Assembly: GCA_963843465.1 (NCBI GenBank)
Contig: CAWJKP010000002.1
Span: 620,001-684,000 of the forward strand
DNA length: 64,000 nucleotides
Reading direction: 5' to 3'
DNA from: CAWJKP01 sp963843465
GTDB taxonomy: Bacteria; Planctomycetota; Planctomycetia; Pirellulales; Thermoguttaceae
Part shown: piece by piece, positions 1-8,278 of the stretch
Layout: each line of letters starts with the position of its first letter
Position numbering within the stretch: the first letter of the stretch is position 1
The notes under the pieces: generated by a model
Seen by the model: the letters and a program-made list of their open reading frames with translations, nothing else
Told to the model about the DNA's origin: nothing
Databases searched by the model: none
Position numbers and translations under genes: made by a program

Positions 1-73
1 TTGGGGAGGCTTGGCGGGTAGCGCAACTGGCTCCATGTTAGCCGCCGCCACGGCGGCAAGCAACCATGCGCGT

Positions 74-168
74 GTAGGGTGGGACAAGCTCGCGCAGCGA
101 GCGCCGGCCCACCTTCCCAAACGCCTGGTGGGCCGGCGCTCGCCCAAGGCGAGCTTGTCCCACCCTAC
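74..168. repeat. REP pair (BIME-like), family F1
   Basis: Inverted pair opening with GTAGGGTGGGACAAGC and closing with the reverse complement ending CCCACCCTAC. Each half is itself a hairpin (GGTGGG...CCCACC enclosing GCTCGC/GCGAGC). The same family recurs at 15897, 24510, 29284, 38454, 38569, 55145 and 62673. Confidence 0.9.
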
Positions 169-210
169 AACTCGCTGCGCACGACTAACCCTACAACCAC
201 GGCCAACCGT

Positions 211-1359
211 TCAGCGGACCGTGGCCAGGTAGCGCAGGAAGGCGGCGTCGAGCTTCTTCAGGTCGCCGAAGGCCGCTTGGAACTCGGCCAGCCGCGTGGC
301 CTCCGTGTCCCAGATCAGCGGCTTCTTTTTGGAGAGCATCCGCAGGTAAGCCACGTACTGCTTGGAACAACGGTGGACCAGGTAGTAGGTCAGGGCCCAG
401 GCCTCGGCATAGGCGTCCAGGGCGAGGCTGCTGTCACGGAAACGCTTGTCGTTGACAAGGAGCGTCCTCAGCGAGTCGGCCCCACGGTGCCGCAGGTATT
501 GCTGGAACTGGGTCAGCCGTGGCCGGTTTACCCCGCCCATGTTCCGCCAGCCCGACGCGCTGGACAGATCGGGCGTCTCGAAATAGACTGCCAAGCCCTC
601 GCTGAACCAGTAGGGGCAGTCGCTCAGCCGGGTCTGAAGTCCGCAGTTGAAGGCGATCTGATGGGTCGCCTCGTGGACGATCGTGGCCACCAGCCGCTCG
701 GCGTCGGGGTGGGATAGGACTTTGCGGATGGCCGAACTGCCGTGGTCGCGCCCGCCGCCCAGCGCCTGCACGCCCGACAGGTCGTACATCGCCATGCGGT
801 TGGTGCGGAGGTTGAAGTAGCCGATGACCGACTTGCCGGCCGCGCCCAGGTCCGGCCCGCAATACTTCAGGTACGACTGCTCGTCGGCGAAGACGATCGC
901 CACCAAGGGAAACTCCGGCTCGACGAGGTTGAAGTCTCTCGACTTCCAATACTTGTTGAAGGCCGCGTAAAGCCGCTCGAAAAGCCCGCCACACCATTGG
1001 GCATAGACCGGCGACGTGTTGTACAGGACCACGTAATGGGCCGTCTGGTGGACCTTGAAGCCCGCCGGCAAGGTGTGCCGGAGCTGCCCGGCAAGCTCGT
1101 CCGCGGCCAGGGGCTTGAAAGGCGCCGCATCGCTGGATTGCTTGACCAGCTCCTTCGGCTCGACCTGCCAGAGGACCCCATCCTGACCCTGAATCAACAC
1201 GCCGCCGTCCTGGGCCGTCGTCAGGATCCGCCCCTGAACCTCCGTCTGGCGGCCGTCGCGGCGGACGGTCACGTGATCCATGGCCTCGGTCGGGCCCGAC
1301 AAGGCCAGACCCACGGCCAACCACAGCGGCAACCTGACAGCGATTCCCATGCGGTTCAT
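211..1359 (-). CDS. DUF1570-type secreted metallopeptidase-like protein
   Basis: A 382-residue protein with an N-terminal signal-peptide-like segment (about residues 5-26, ending near PTEA). The C-terminal half holds VHEATHQIAFN near residue 228, an HExxH zinc-peptidase motif, followed by a conserved PYWFSEGLAVYFE block. This is the arrangement of planctomycete DUF1570 proteins. The family is widespread in this phylum, but its substrate is not known to me. A peptidase role is inferred from the motif, and an exported location from the signal peptide. It lies downstream of the ABC permease on the same strand, separated by a short palindromic repeat (1370-1424), so it may or may not be co-transcribed. 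The start could be the second Met (residue 4). Confidence 0.75.
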   Translation of the reverse strand: MNRMGIAVRLPLWLAVGLALSGPTEAMDHVTVRRDGRQTEVQGRILTTAQDGGVLIQGQDGVLWQVEPKELVKQSSDAAPFKPLAADELAGQLRHTLPAGFKVHQTAHYVVLYNTSPVYAQWCGGLFERLYAAFNKYWKSRDFNLVEPEFPLVAIVFADEQSYLKYCGPDLGAAGKSVIGYFNLRTNRMAMYDLSGVQALGGGRDHGSSAIRKVLSHPDAERLVATIVHEATHQIAFNCGLQTRLSDCPYWFSEGLAVYFETPDLSSASGWRNMGGVNRPRLTQFQQYLRHRGADSLRTLLVNDKRFRDSSLALDAYAEAWALTYYLVHRCSKQYVAYLRMLSKKKPLIWDTEATRLAEFQAAFGDLKKLDAAFLRYLATVR

Positions 1360-1369
1360 TATACCTCAT

Positions 1370-1424
1370 GTAGGTTATGCTTCAGCATAACATTTCCCGG
1401 CTGTTATGCTGAAGCATAACCTAC
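1370..1424. repeat. REP pair, family F5, containing the stop codon of the upstream permease
   Basis: GTAGGTTATGCTTCAGCATAA followed, after a short spacer, by its inverted copy ending CCTAC. Each half is a hairpin. Read on the minus strand, the GTAG at the 1424 end provides the TAG stop of the permease gene. Confidence 0.9.
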
Positions 1425-3247
1425 AACTCGGCGCGCCGCCGAAGGGCCAGCCAAGCTGCGGCGGCGGCGATGACGGCGAAAAGGGCCACCTGCGCCAGGC
1501 AAATCCCCGCCACCTGGTCCTCGATGCCATAATGGATCAGCCCGAAGATCCGCCGCGAAAGCGTCTCCATCCCCGGCGGCACCACCAGGATGCTGGCCGC
1601 CAGATCGCCGCTGGCCACCGCCAGGGCCACCAGCCAGGCCAACGCCAGGGCGGGGAGCCGGTTGGGTAGCGCGATCCGCACCAGCCGGGCCATCGGACCG
1701 GCGCCGTCGATCACCGCCGCCTCCAGCAACTCCGCGGGGATCGTGCCCAGGCCCTGCCAGAGAATCAGCGTGGCCGGCGGCAGAGCCCGCGCGGTCCACG
1801 CCAGCCACGGCGCGGCGATCGTGTAGTCGTAGAGATAGACCAGCGGTGGAATCCCCCGCTGGTTCAACAGCCCGATGATCGCCAGCCCTAGCACGGGCCC
1901 CGGCAGCGCCAGGCCGATGGCCGAAAGGGTCACCACCAGGCCGGCCCAGAGGCCGCCTCGCCGGGCCAGCCAGGCCCCAGCGGTCCCCAGGATCGTTGCG
2001 GCGGTGGCCGCCAGCGATCCGACCAGCAGCGACCAGCCCCACTCGCGGCGGAAAATCCAAGGGCTGGTGGCGACCATCTTCAGGCACTTCAGCGGCGACC
2101 AGGTCCGCACCCGGCCGACGTCGGGTAACCGTTCGCGGACCGGAATGTAGCAGGCACACGCCGTGTGCCGTCCGTCCCTACACGCGGAGACAGCGGACGG
2201 CACACGGCGTGTGCCTACTACATTGAGCGTCTTCCCGTGAACGGCTTCGGTGTCGGTCTGTACCACTACCACCCCCGCTTTGTAGGCCAGGTTGCCCAGA
2301 GGAACGCCCAACGAGACGGCCAGCACCAAGCCCACGACCAGCAGGGCCGGCACGTGCCACACTCCCAGACGGAAGACCCAGCGGCTGCCGACACTGGCCG
2401 GACGCCGCCGGGGGATACACTCCCGCGCCACGGCCAGGCCAGCGACGATCAGCGCCGCCGTCAGCAGGACCCCGGGCAGAAGTCCCAGCGGCGGATCGCC
2501 GGGCTGCGGTCCGATCGCCAGCCGCGTGTAGACCTCTTCGGCGTAGGTCCGCCGGGCGAAGATGTCGGTCACGGTCATTTCGCCCGCCACGACGATCGCC
2601 ACCCAGATTGCGGCCGTGCCCAGGGCCGACCGAGCGGCAGGCAGCGAGGTGCTCCAAAAGACCTTCGCCGGCGAGGCGTCCAGCAGGCTCAGCTCTTCCA
2701 GTTCCGGGTCGATCGCGCGAAACCCGACCGCGGTGATGAGCACCACCCAGGGGATCGCCGCCATGACATGGATCCAGACCACGCCCGGCCAGCCTTCCAA
2801 GAGCACCGGGCCACCGCTGGCCAGCGTGAACCAGCCTTGCACGCCGAATCCGGCCTGCCAGGCAGCCGCCTGGAGGTAGAGCGGCGCGAAGAGCATCACC
2901 CCAAAGAGCACCAGCATCGCGCGCCGGCCGGCCAGGTCGGTCCGCGCCAGCAGCCAGCCGACGAGCGTGCCCAGCGGCAGGCTCCCGACGACGACCGCGG
3001 CAGCCAGCAGGATCGAGTTGCGGGCCAAGATCAAGGCGCGATCGGCGGGGGCCAGAAAGACCAGCGCGAGCATCGCCAGCGTGAGGAGCGCAGTCAACCA
3101 CAGACCGGCCCCTTTGGCGTGCGGCGACTTGTCGCCGCTTTCCGTTTGTAGGCGCGCTGCACCCCGGCGAGAAAGCGGCGACAAGTCGCCGCACTCCAAA
3201 GGGCTCGCCTCGCCATACTCATTTCCAGAGCCCGGTTTCCTGGCCAA
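1421..3247 (-). CDS. ABC transporter permease, iron(III)/thiamine type (FbpB/ThiP-like), with two embedded REP pairs
   Basis: A 608-residue inner-membrane permease with two homologous membrane halves, the layout of FbpB/SfuB/ThiP fused permeases. The second half carries the EAA loop (EAAVIDGAGPMARL, then LPNRLPAL) that contacts the ATPase, and the first half has a degenerate version (ELSLLDASPAKVF). No ATPase or binding-protein gene lies beside it, so the substrate is open. About residues 15-45 and 343-367 are translated palindromic repeats. The first precedes the first transmembrane helix and the second lies between the two halves. The real start may therefore lie downstream of the first repeat, for instance at the Met in LAMLALVFLAP. 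The stop codon also lies in a repeat. Frame is open throughout. Confidence 0.8.
   Translation of the reverse strand: MARKPGSGNEYGEASPLECGDLSPLSRRGAARLQTESGDKSPHAKGAGLWLTALLTLAMLALVFLAPADRALILARNSILLAAAVVVGSLPLGTLVGWLLARTDLAGRRAMLVLFGVMLFAPLYLQAAAWQAGFGVQGWFTLASGGPVLLEGWPGVVWIHVMAAIPWVVLITAVGFRAIDPELEELSLLDASPAKVFWSTSLPAARSALGTAAIWVAIVVAGEMTVTDIFARRTYAEEVYTRLAIGPQPGDPPLGLLPGVLLTAALIVAGLAVARECIPRRRPASVGSRWVFRLGVWHVPALLVVGLVLAVSLGVPLGNLAYKAGVVVVQTDTEAVHGKTLNVVGTRRVPSAVSACRDGRHTACACYIPVRERLPDVGRVRTWSPLKCLKMVATSPWIFRREWGWSLLVGSLAATAATILGTAGAWLARRGGLWAGLVVTLSAIGLALPGPVLGLAIIGLLNQRGIPPLVYLYDYTIAAPWLAWTARALPPATLILWQGLGTIPAELLEAAVIDGAGPMARLVRIALPNRLPALALAWLVALAVASGDLAASILVVPPGMETLSRRIFGLIHYGIEDQVAGICLAQVALFAVIAAAAAWLALRRRAEL
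2147..2218. repeat. REP pair, family F2, inside the permease gene
   Basis: GTAGCAGGCACACGCCGTGTGCC-type hairpin plus its inverted copy ending GTGCCTAC. It sits in frame between the two membrane halves of the permease. Related copies are at 9251 and 30213. Confidence 0.9.
3111..3202. repeat. REP pair, family F3, inside the permease N-terminus
   Basis: CCTTTGG then TGCGGCGACTTGTCGCCGC and, after about 30 bp, the inverted copy ending with CCAAAGG. It encodes peptides CGDLSPLS and ESGDKSPH ahead of the first membrane helix. The family recurs at 4018 (single) and 49680. Confidence 0.9.
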
Positions 3248-3251
3248 AGCG

Positions 3252-3989
3252 TCAACTCCGGTCGTCGCTTTTTTCTTGCTCGTTAATCCAGCGGCGAACC
3301 TTGAAGAACCAGACCCCAGCCCAGAGCAGGGCCTCGCTCATCCGAAGGACCCAGGGAATCGAAATGAGTACTACGACAAGACAAATCAGGGCGACTATGC
3401 AGAACAGCCCGGCGCTGTCGGCGCGAGGCGATTGGTGCAAAGCCTGCACCACAATCCATCGGACCGTGCCGAGGAAGATAGCAGCGAAGAGCGTGAGAAA
3501 CAACAGGGAACCAATGCCGAACTGCCCCAACCGGCCATTTTTCTGCCGGGCCCAGAGCGTCAGCCACCATAGCCCCAGGCCGCCGCAGACCAGGAAGCCG
3601 CCGAGCACGGTGACGAAGGCGAAGGGAAATGGGCACTGCGTGCCGAGGCTGAGACAGGCTGCCACCGCCGCCGTCCATAGAAGCCCTGCCAAGAAGCCAA
3701 ACCAACGCTCACGACGGCTTATCGGGGCATGAGCCATGGGCTTGCTCCTCAACCGCTTTCTCTTCCACCATCGCAGCGAAGCCCGCCAGCAGTAGACGCC
3801 GGCAAGAAAGCCAAGGACAGCCCCGGGTAGAAACCTCCAGTCCACGTCGATGCCGCCGAGCACAAGTTTGGGACCGCGAGGTGGAAAGTCGACATCCATG
3901 ACCAGCCCGAAAACAAATGCAAGCCCGGCCCAGATCACCAGGAAGATGATCGCTGCAACGACATGTCTCAAAGAATTGAGCATCGGCAT
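3252..3989 (-). CDS. Hypothetical multi-pass membrane protein
   Basis: About 245 residues with roughly six hydrophobic segments (near residues 10-33, 52-68, 98-118, 124-146, 160-180 and 198-225) separated by short basic loops, so it is an integral membrane protein. I do not recognise a family. It ends five bases upstream of the permease start on the same strand, which suggests co-transcription, but the sequence gives no functional link. ATG at 3989 is preferred over an adjacent upstream GTG. Confidence 0.6.
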   Translation of the reverse strand: MPMLNSLRHVVAAIIFLVIWAGLAFVFGLVMDVDFPPRGPKLVLGGIDVDWRFLPGAVLGFLAGVYCWRASLRWWKRKRLRSKPMAHAPISRRERWFGFLAGLLWTAAVAACLSLGTQCPFPFAFVTVLGGFLVCGGLGLWWLTLWARQKNGRLGQFGIGSLLFLTLFAAIFLGTVRWIVVQALHQSPRADSAGLFCIVALICLVVVLISIPWVLRMSEALLWAGVWFFKVRRWINEQEKSDDRS

Positions 3990-4017
3990 CACGGCGATTC
4001 TAGTCCTACACCAGGAT

Positions 4018-4035
4018 GCGGCGACAAGTCGCCGC
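4018..4035. repeat. Single REP hairpin, family F3
   Basis: Perfect palindrome GCGGCGACAAGTCGCCGC, a solo copy of the hairpin found as pairs at 3111 and 49680. Confidence 0.85.
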
Positions 4036-4089
4036 GCTCCATGCAGACGGAGGGAGCGGTAAGTGCGTTGGTAAGTTTACTACGTGGGG

Positions 4090-4687
4090 CTATTCCGATC
4101 TATCTGAAGAGCTTTCACTGGCGTCCTGCTTCGACGTTGTCTCGGGGTCTCCGCCGATCAACCCTTGGGCCTCCGGGCCTTCAAGCTCCAATCTTGGCGT
4201 GGCCTGCTTGATGCGTTTTTCCACTTGCTTGATGTGCTCGGCGGGAGGCAGGTTCTCGGGGAGCGAGCCCCCGATCCGTTTGATCGCTTCCCGCACCTCC
4301 TGCCCGACCCGCTTGTGGGTTTGAATGGCTTGCTCCTGATTGTGGATATTTCTGGGCATTGGCGATCTGCGGCTTGCGGGGGTCGCCGTTCTGGGCGATG
4401 AGGTAGCAGGCGAAACGCGAGAGGTGGAAATCGGGAACCACCTGGACTGCTCCTTTGCCGCCAGGGATCGGTTTGCCGGCGCTGGCAAAGTGATGGCTTG
4501 GCTCATTACCTGATTGCTCACAAGACGTTACCGCTTTCTTGATGGCGTTCTCGAAACGCCGCCACTGGCTATACCCCAAAAGGGGCTGTAAGTCCCTCGC
4601 GCTCCAGTACTCGGCACCGTAGTCGTTGGCTTTCTTTAGGCTCTCAAACCCGCCGGCAGCCACTTGGGGAAGATTCTGGTCGGTCAT
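4090..4687 (-). pseudogene. dinD: dinD (DNA-damage-inducible protein D) remnant with central deletion
   Basis: From ATG 4687, preceded by the ribosome-binding sequence GGAGAG, the frame gives the DinD N-terminal block: FESLKKANDYGAEYWSARDL, LLGYSQWRRFENAIKKA, then HLSRFACYLIAQNGDPRKP. Near 4360 the frame changes and goes straight to the DinD C-terminal block HKRVGQEVREAIKRIGGSLPE. From memory DinD is about 270 residues, so some 90-100 central residues are missing together with a frame change. This is therefore a decayed gene rather than a one-base error. DinD is SOS-induced in E. coli and reported to affect RecA filaments. The C-terminal tail (EGPEAQGLIGG...) after the conserved part looks family-atypical. 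Confidence 0.75.
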
Positions 4688-4699
4688 CTTCTCTCCCTC

Positions 4700-5411
4700 G
4701 GTCATGTAGGTTGCCACCCCGTGTCCGTCAATACTCATCACCCCCGGTGAGCTTCTGCTCGGCCCTGTCGGCTTGCCAGGCAAGGGCCCGTGTTGCCCCG
4801 CAGCCATCGCCTCCTGGTTCTCCTGGACGACAACCGGGCGCCGAGCTTAATGTCGGCTGGACCTTCCTGGGGGTACCGTTGGACGAGCGGGCTGTTCGAT
4901 TCACGAAAAACTGGATGACTTCGAGGGGTAGTCCCCTAGAACCGATTCTCCGGCACAACGCGTATTTGAGCTGCGTGCATCATACCGCAACCTTGTGCCG
5001 GGCGGAATCCACGGCCCTGACGAGAGCAGGGACAGGAAAGGGGGCGACAGGAAGATAGGAGAAGAAGCTTCCGACTGACGGCCGAATTGCTGTTGACGAT
5101 GGCCGCCGCCCGTCGCGTTCCCAATTTCCGTTCTTTTCTTCCTGTCCTGCATGTTCCTGTCCGGCCTTCCTTGGATGGGGCTCAGAGATTGCCCGGTTTG
5201 CCCAATTTCACCCAGATGCCTCAAATTGAGTGGGCTTACGCTTCGACTCATCTTGGCGTGCTGGGCGGACGATGCTATAGTCCCAACGACATTTCCGTAG
5301 CCAAAACTCCTCATCTAATCTCTGTGTGAAGGCGAAGGCGCCTAACGCGGCGACCTTCCGCCGTGCGGCGGCACGTCTAAGCCTACGGGCGACTGCGAGG
5401 CACCCCTGTCG
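4700..5411. other. Intergenic region without recognised gene
   Basis: About 700 bases between the dinD remnant and the HEAT lipoprotein. The small open frames on both strands show no family signature, repeat-like protein pattern or convincing ribosome-binding site. I see no RNA gene or palindromic element. Confidence 0.4.
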
Positions 5412-6074
5412 ATGGACCGGACCCACAGCCGAAGAGTGCTGCTTCTCATCGCGTGCCTGGCGGTCCCCGCGCTGTCCGGGTGTGAGGAGCTGAAATTCTG
5501 GGCACCGCGGAGCGACGTGGTGCCAGGGATTACGCCACCCGGCCAGCGGATGGCCGTCTTGGAACAGATTCGGGTGCACGCCGACTGGGCCAAGCCGCAG
5601 GAGTTGGAGCCGGTTTCGCGGCAGCTTGCGGCCGTCTTCCGCCAGGAGACCGACCCGATCCTCCGGGCGGAGATCGTTCGCGTTCTGGGCGTTTACCCCA
5701 CGGCGGAGTCGTTGGCCGTGCTGCGGACGGCCGTGGGCGACCCCGAGGCCGAGGTGCGGATCGCGGCTTGCTTGGGCTGGGGCCGACGCAAGGGACCGGA
5801 AGCGGCGGCCGCCATGAACCAACTGTTGACAAGCGACGTCGACGGCGATGTCCGCCTGGCCGCCGCCGAGGCCCTGGGCGACATTGGCGACCGCTCGGGC
5901 GTCCCGGCGCTGGGCAGCGTCCTGGAAGACAAAGATCCGGCCATGCAGTACCGCGCCCTAACCTCGCTGAAAAAGATCACCGGCCAGGACCTTGGAAACG
6001 ACGTTAACAGGTGGCGTGAGTACATTCAGAACGAATCCACGGGACCGAACAAAGCGGTTTCAGTTGGCCGGTGA
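5412..6074 (+). CDS. HEAT-repeat lipoprotein
   Basis: A 220-residue protein with a lipoprotein signal peptide: a hydrophobic stretch, then the lipobox LSGC near residue 23. Processing would leave a lipidated Cys anchored in a membrane. Residues about 55-200 are HEAT/PBS-lyase-like helical repeats, with units such as AEIVRVLGVYPTAESLAVLRTAV, DPEAEVRIAACLGWG and VDGDVRLAAAEALGDIGD, ending DKDPAMQYRALTSLKKITG. Such folds usually serve as protein-binding scaffolds, and no specific partner can be named. It stands alone upstream of the DAC gene, about 280 bases apart. Confidence 0.75.
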   Translation: MDRTHSRRVLLLIACLAVPALSGCEELKFWAPRSDVVPGITPPGQRMAVLEQIRVHADWAKPQELEPVSRQLAAVFRQETDPILRAEIVRVLGVYPTAESLAVLRTAVGDPEAEVRIAACLGWGRRKGPEAAAAMNQLLTSDVDGDVRLAAAEALGDIGDRSGVPALGSVLEDKDPAMQYRALTSLKKITGQDLGNDVNRWREYIQNESTGPNKAVSVGR

Positions 6075-6351
6075 ATCGGCCGAAACTTCTAACGTACTTC
6101 GCTTGCGCAGCCGTGCCCTCTTTGCGGTTGCCCTGTAACCGAAAAATCCATACCATAGATCGGGTCGGATCGATGAATCGCTGTGCTGCTTGCCCAACGT
6201 CCCCAGGGCACCTCGCCGAACACGCTTTAGCCCCTGTTTTCCGGCACGCTGGCACGGCGACGCCCGCCGCAAGCGGCGAGGCGTCCGACCCGCCGGCGAT
6301 CGTTCGCTTCCTTGAGATCAGTTCCGCCCAGGCCTCGCCGAAACCGGTAGC

Positions 6352-7299
6352 ATGAAGCCGCTCCGCTTTACCGACGGGTTCAAGACCCTCTACAGCACCG
6401 CCCTGGGGCTGGCCGAGGCCGCGGAGGCCAACGCCTTGCTGTTGTTGGTTTCCGGTCCGGCCGACTGGGTCCGGCTGAAGAGCATGGCCGGCGACAAGCA
6501 GGTGCTGGTCGCCGGCGACACGCTGGAACAACTCGACGGGGCCGCCGCCGCCGGACTCCAGTGCGTGGTGATCGACATGGCCGGTAATCCCGTCTACGAC
6601 CGGCTCACGCAGGCCCTGCTGGAGGCCGTGGCCGACGACATCCTGCACCCCGGCTCTTCCGTGGTCGCCATGTATAGCGGCTTTGACGCCGAGAACATCG
6701 ACTCGGTGAGCGTGATCAAGCTCGGCGAGCACCTCGACCGCCTTTCCGGCCGCGACCTGCGGCAGTTGGAGACTCGCGTCCCCCTGGACACCCTCAAAGT
6801 AGTTGTCGACTTGGCCACGGAAATCGGACGGGAGGGACGCGAGGGCAAGCCGGTGGGGACGATGTTCGTGGTGGGCGACACGCGGAAGGTGCTGGCCCGC
6901 AGCCATCCCCAGGGATTCGACCCCGTCCGGGGCTACAGCCGCAAAGAACGCAACCTGCACGACCCCCGCGTCCGCGAAGGCATCAAGGAAATCGCCCAAA
7001 TGGACGGGGCTATCATCGTCTCGGCCGACGGCACGGTCGAGTGCGCCTGCCGCTACGTCGACTCGTCCGCCGAAACCATCACCCTCTCCAAGGGGCTGGG
7101 CGCCCGCCACTGGGCCGCCGCCGCCATCAGCCGGGCAACCAACGCCGTCGCCGTGACCGTCAGCGAGTCCAACGGCACGGTGCGGATCTTCATCGACGGC
7201 GAGGTCGTGCTCCGCATCGAGCCCATCCACCGCCGCCCCATGGTCTGGAAAGACTTCGAGTACGATCCGCCATCGGCCGAGACCCGCAGCAAGGGGTAG
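6352..7299 (+). CDS. DAC-domain protein, probable diadenylate cyclase (c-di-AMP synthase)
   Basis: A 316-residue soluble protein. The C-terminal part carries the diadenylate cyclase (DisA_N/DAC) signatures: MDGAIIVSADG near residues 217-227, and GARHWAAAAISRATNAVAVTVSE near 249-271. The family condenses two ATP to c-di-AMP, with the DGA loop binding metal and nucleotide and the RHR motif contacting the nucleotide phosphates. Here the second motif reads RHW rather than RHR, so activity is probable but not certain. There is no transmembrane segment (unlike CdaA) and no DNA-binding C-terminus (unlike DisA). The N-terminal about 150 residues form a separate domain (LLLLVSGPADWVRL...VVIDMAGNPVYDRL...VVAMYSGFD) that resembles the regulatory domain of archaeal-type DAC proteins. 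A palindromic repeat follows directly. Confidence 0.8.
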   Translation: MKPLRFTDGFKTLYSTALGLAEAAEANALLLLVSGPADWVRLKSMAGDKQVLVAGDTLEQLDGAAAAGLQCVVIDMAGNPVYDRLTQALLEAVADDILHPGSSVVAMYSGFDAENIDSVSVIKLGEHLDRLSGRDLRQLETRVPLDTLKVVVDLATEIGREGREGKPVGTMFVVGDTRKVLARSHPQGFDPVRGYSRKERNLHDPRVREGIKEIAQMDGAIIVSADGTVECACRYVDSSAETITLSKGLGARHWAAAAISRATNAVAVTVSESNGTVRIFIDGEVVLRIEPIHRRPMVWKDFEYDPPSAETRSKG

Positions 7300-7309
7300 C
7301 GTGGCGTCT

Positions 7310-7366
7310 GTAGGACGGATTGCTAATCCGTCCGGAAATCGTCGACGGATTAGCAATCCGTCCTAC
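7310..7366. repeat. REP pair, family F4
   Basis: GTAG plus hairpin GACGGATTGCTAATCCGTC, a short spacer, then the inverted copy ending GTCCTAC. Lies between the converging DAC gene and the 7399 gene. Confidence 0.9.
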
Positions 7367-7398
7367 AGGATTCCGCCAATTTACTCTTCCACCGATCC

Positions 7399-8051
7399 CT
7401 ATCGCTCCGGTCGTTCGATCGTCAAGGCGACGTTGAAGCGGGCCAGGGCGTCGCTGGCCTTGACCACCGGGACCGGGCGGATGCAAAGCGTGCTCTGCGG
7501 CGCCGGTCGGATGGGGGCGCCTCGTAAAAAATGATGCCCGGGTCGTTGGTCAGCCGCCGGGCGAAGGCGAAGCGGCCGACCACCCATTGGATCAGCCGGC
7601 GGGGATCGCCCGTGGTGCCGGAGAAGGTGATCCGTTGGACCTGCTGATGCGCATTGAAATAGTAGGTCAAGGCCCCCGCCAGGTCGTCTTCGGCCGTGCC
7701 GCTGACCAGCGGCACGCGATAGCCTTGCAGTTGAAGGTCTCCCAGCCCGGCCGAAACCCGGGGCCACTGCCGGATAATCCAGGCCGGGGTGACGTCGAAC
7801 CGCAAGGCGTCCTCGATCGCCGCCAGCGGCAGCCAGTCGCAGGCGACCGGACTTGACGGACCTGGGGGGCTTGCGGGCGGCGCCGGATCGGGCGCCGCCG
7901 ACTCCGGGCTCCCGCCGGCCGGCGAGGGCGACGTCGCGTTGGTCAGGTGCGCCCACCATTGCGGCCCGCAGTAGAAGGCCGCCGGCACTGTCGCCACCGC
8001 CCCCGGAATCAACAGGTAGATCCCCAGCCAGCGGAGCACTTTCTTTGACAT
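7399..8051 (-). CDS. Hypothetical membrane-anchored protein (one-base frameshift near 7518)
   Basis: About 217 residues once repaired. ATG 8051 begins MSKKVLRWLGIYLLIPGAVATVPAAFY, an N-terminal membrane anchor, followed by a Pro/Ser/Ala-rich linker (about residues 40-68). A compact domain follows (IEDALRFDVTPAWIIRQWPRVSAGL...LVSGTAEDDLAGALTYYFNAHQQVQRITFSG). The frame breaks at a run of five C/G near 7518. The other frame continues as RPAPQSTLCIRPVPVVKASDALARF and stops at 7399, completing the domain. I know similar planctomycete proteins with this DLxGxLTYYFNxxxxVQRITFxGxTGD pattern but no function for them. Confidence 0.6.
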
Positions 8052-8071
8052 GGAGCCGCCCTCCGAATGAA

Positions 8072-8128
8072 GTAAGTCCCGCTTGCCGAGCGGGACAACC
8101 GAGGTCCTGCCCGGCAGGCAGGACCTAC
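8072..8128. repeat. Mosaic REP pair, family F6 (two different hairpins)
   Basis: GTAA followed by hairpin GTCCCGCTTGCCGAGCGGGAC, then a non-homologous hairpin GGTCCTGC...GCAGGACC and CTAC. The two halves are unlike each other in stem sequence but keep the outer GTA(A/G)...CTAC frame. Confidence 0.85.
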
Positions 8129-8278
8129 TGGCGGCGAAATCGACGTTCTGGCAGGCCGAGTGCAGCCAGTCCCTCTGCTAAGATCGGCAGGCGACGCGGG
8201 CTGATCCTCACCCGCCTGCTCTCACCGCCCCAGACTGCCCAATGCGTTTTCGTTGCAGAAGCGCAGCCGCAACAGGAG

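Noticed and set aside
4711..5329. Several small ORFs upstream of the HEAT lipoprotein
   Set aside because: Short, overlapping in several frames, and no recognisable protein pattern.
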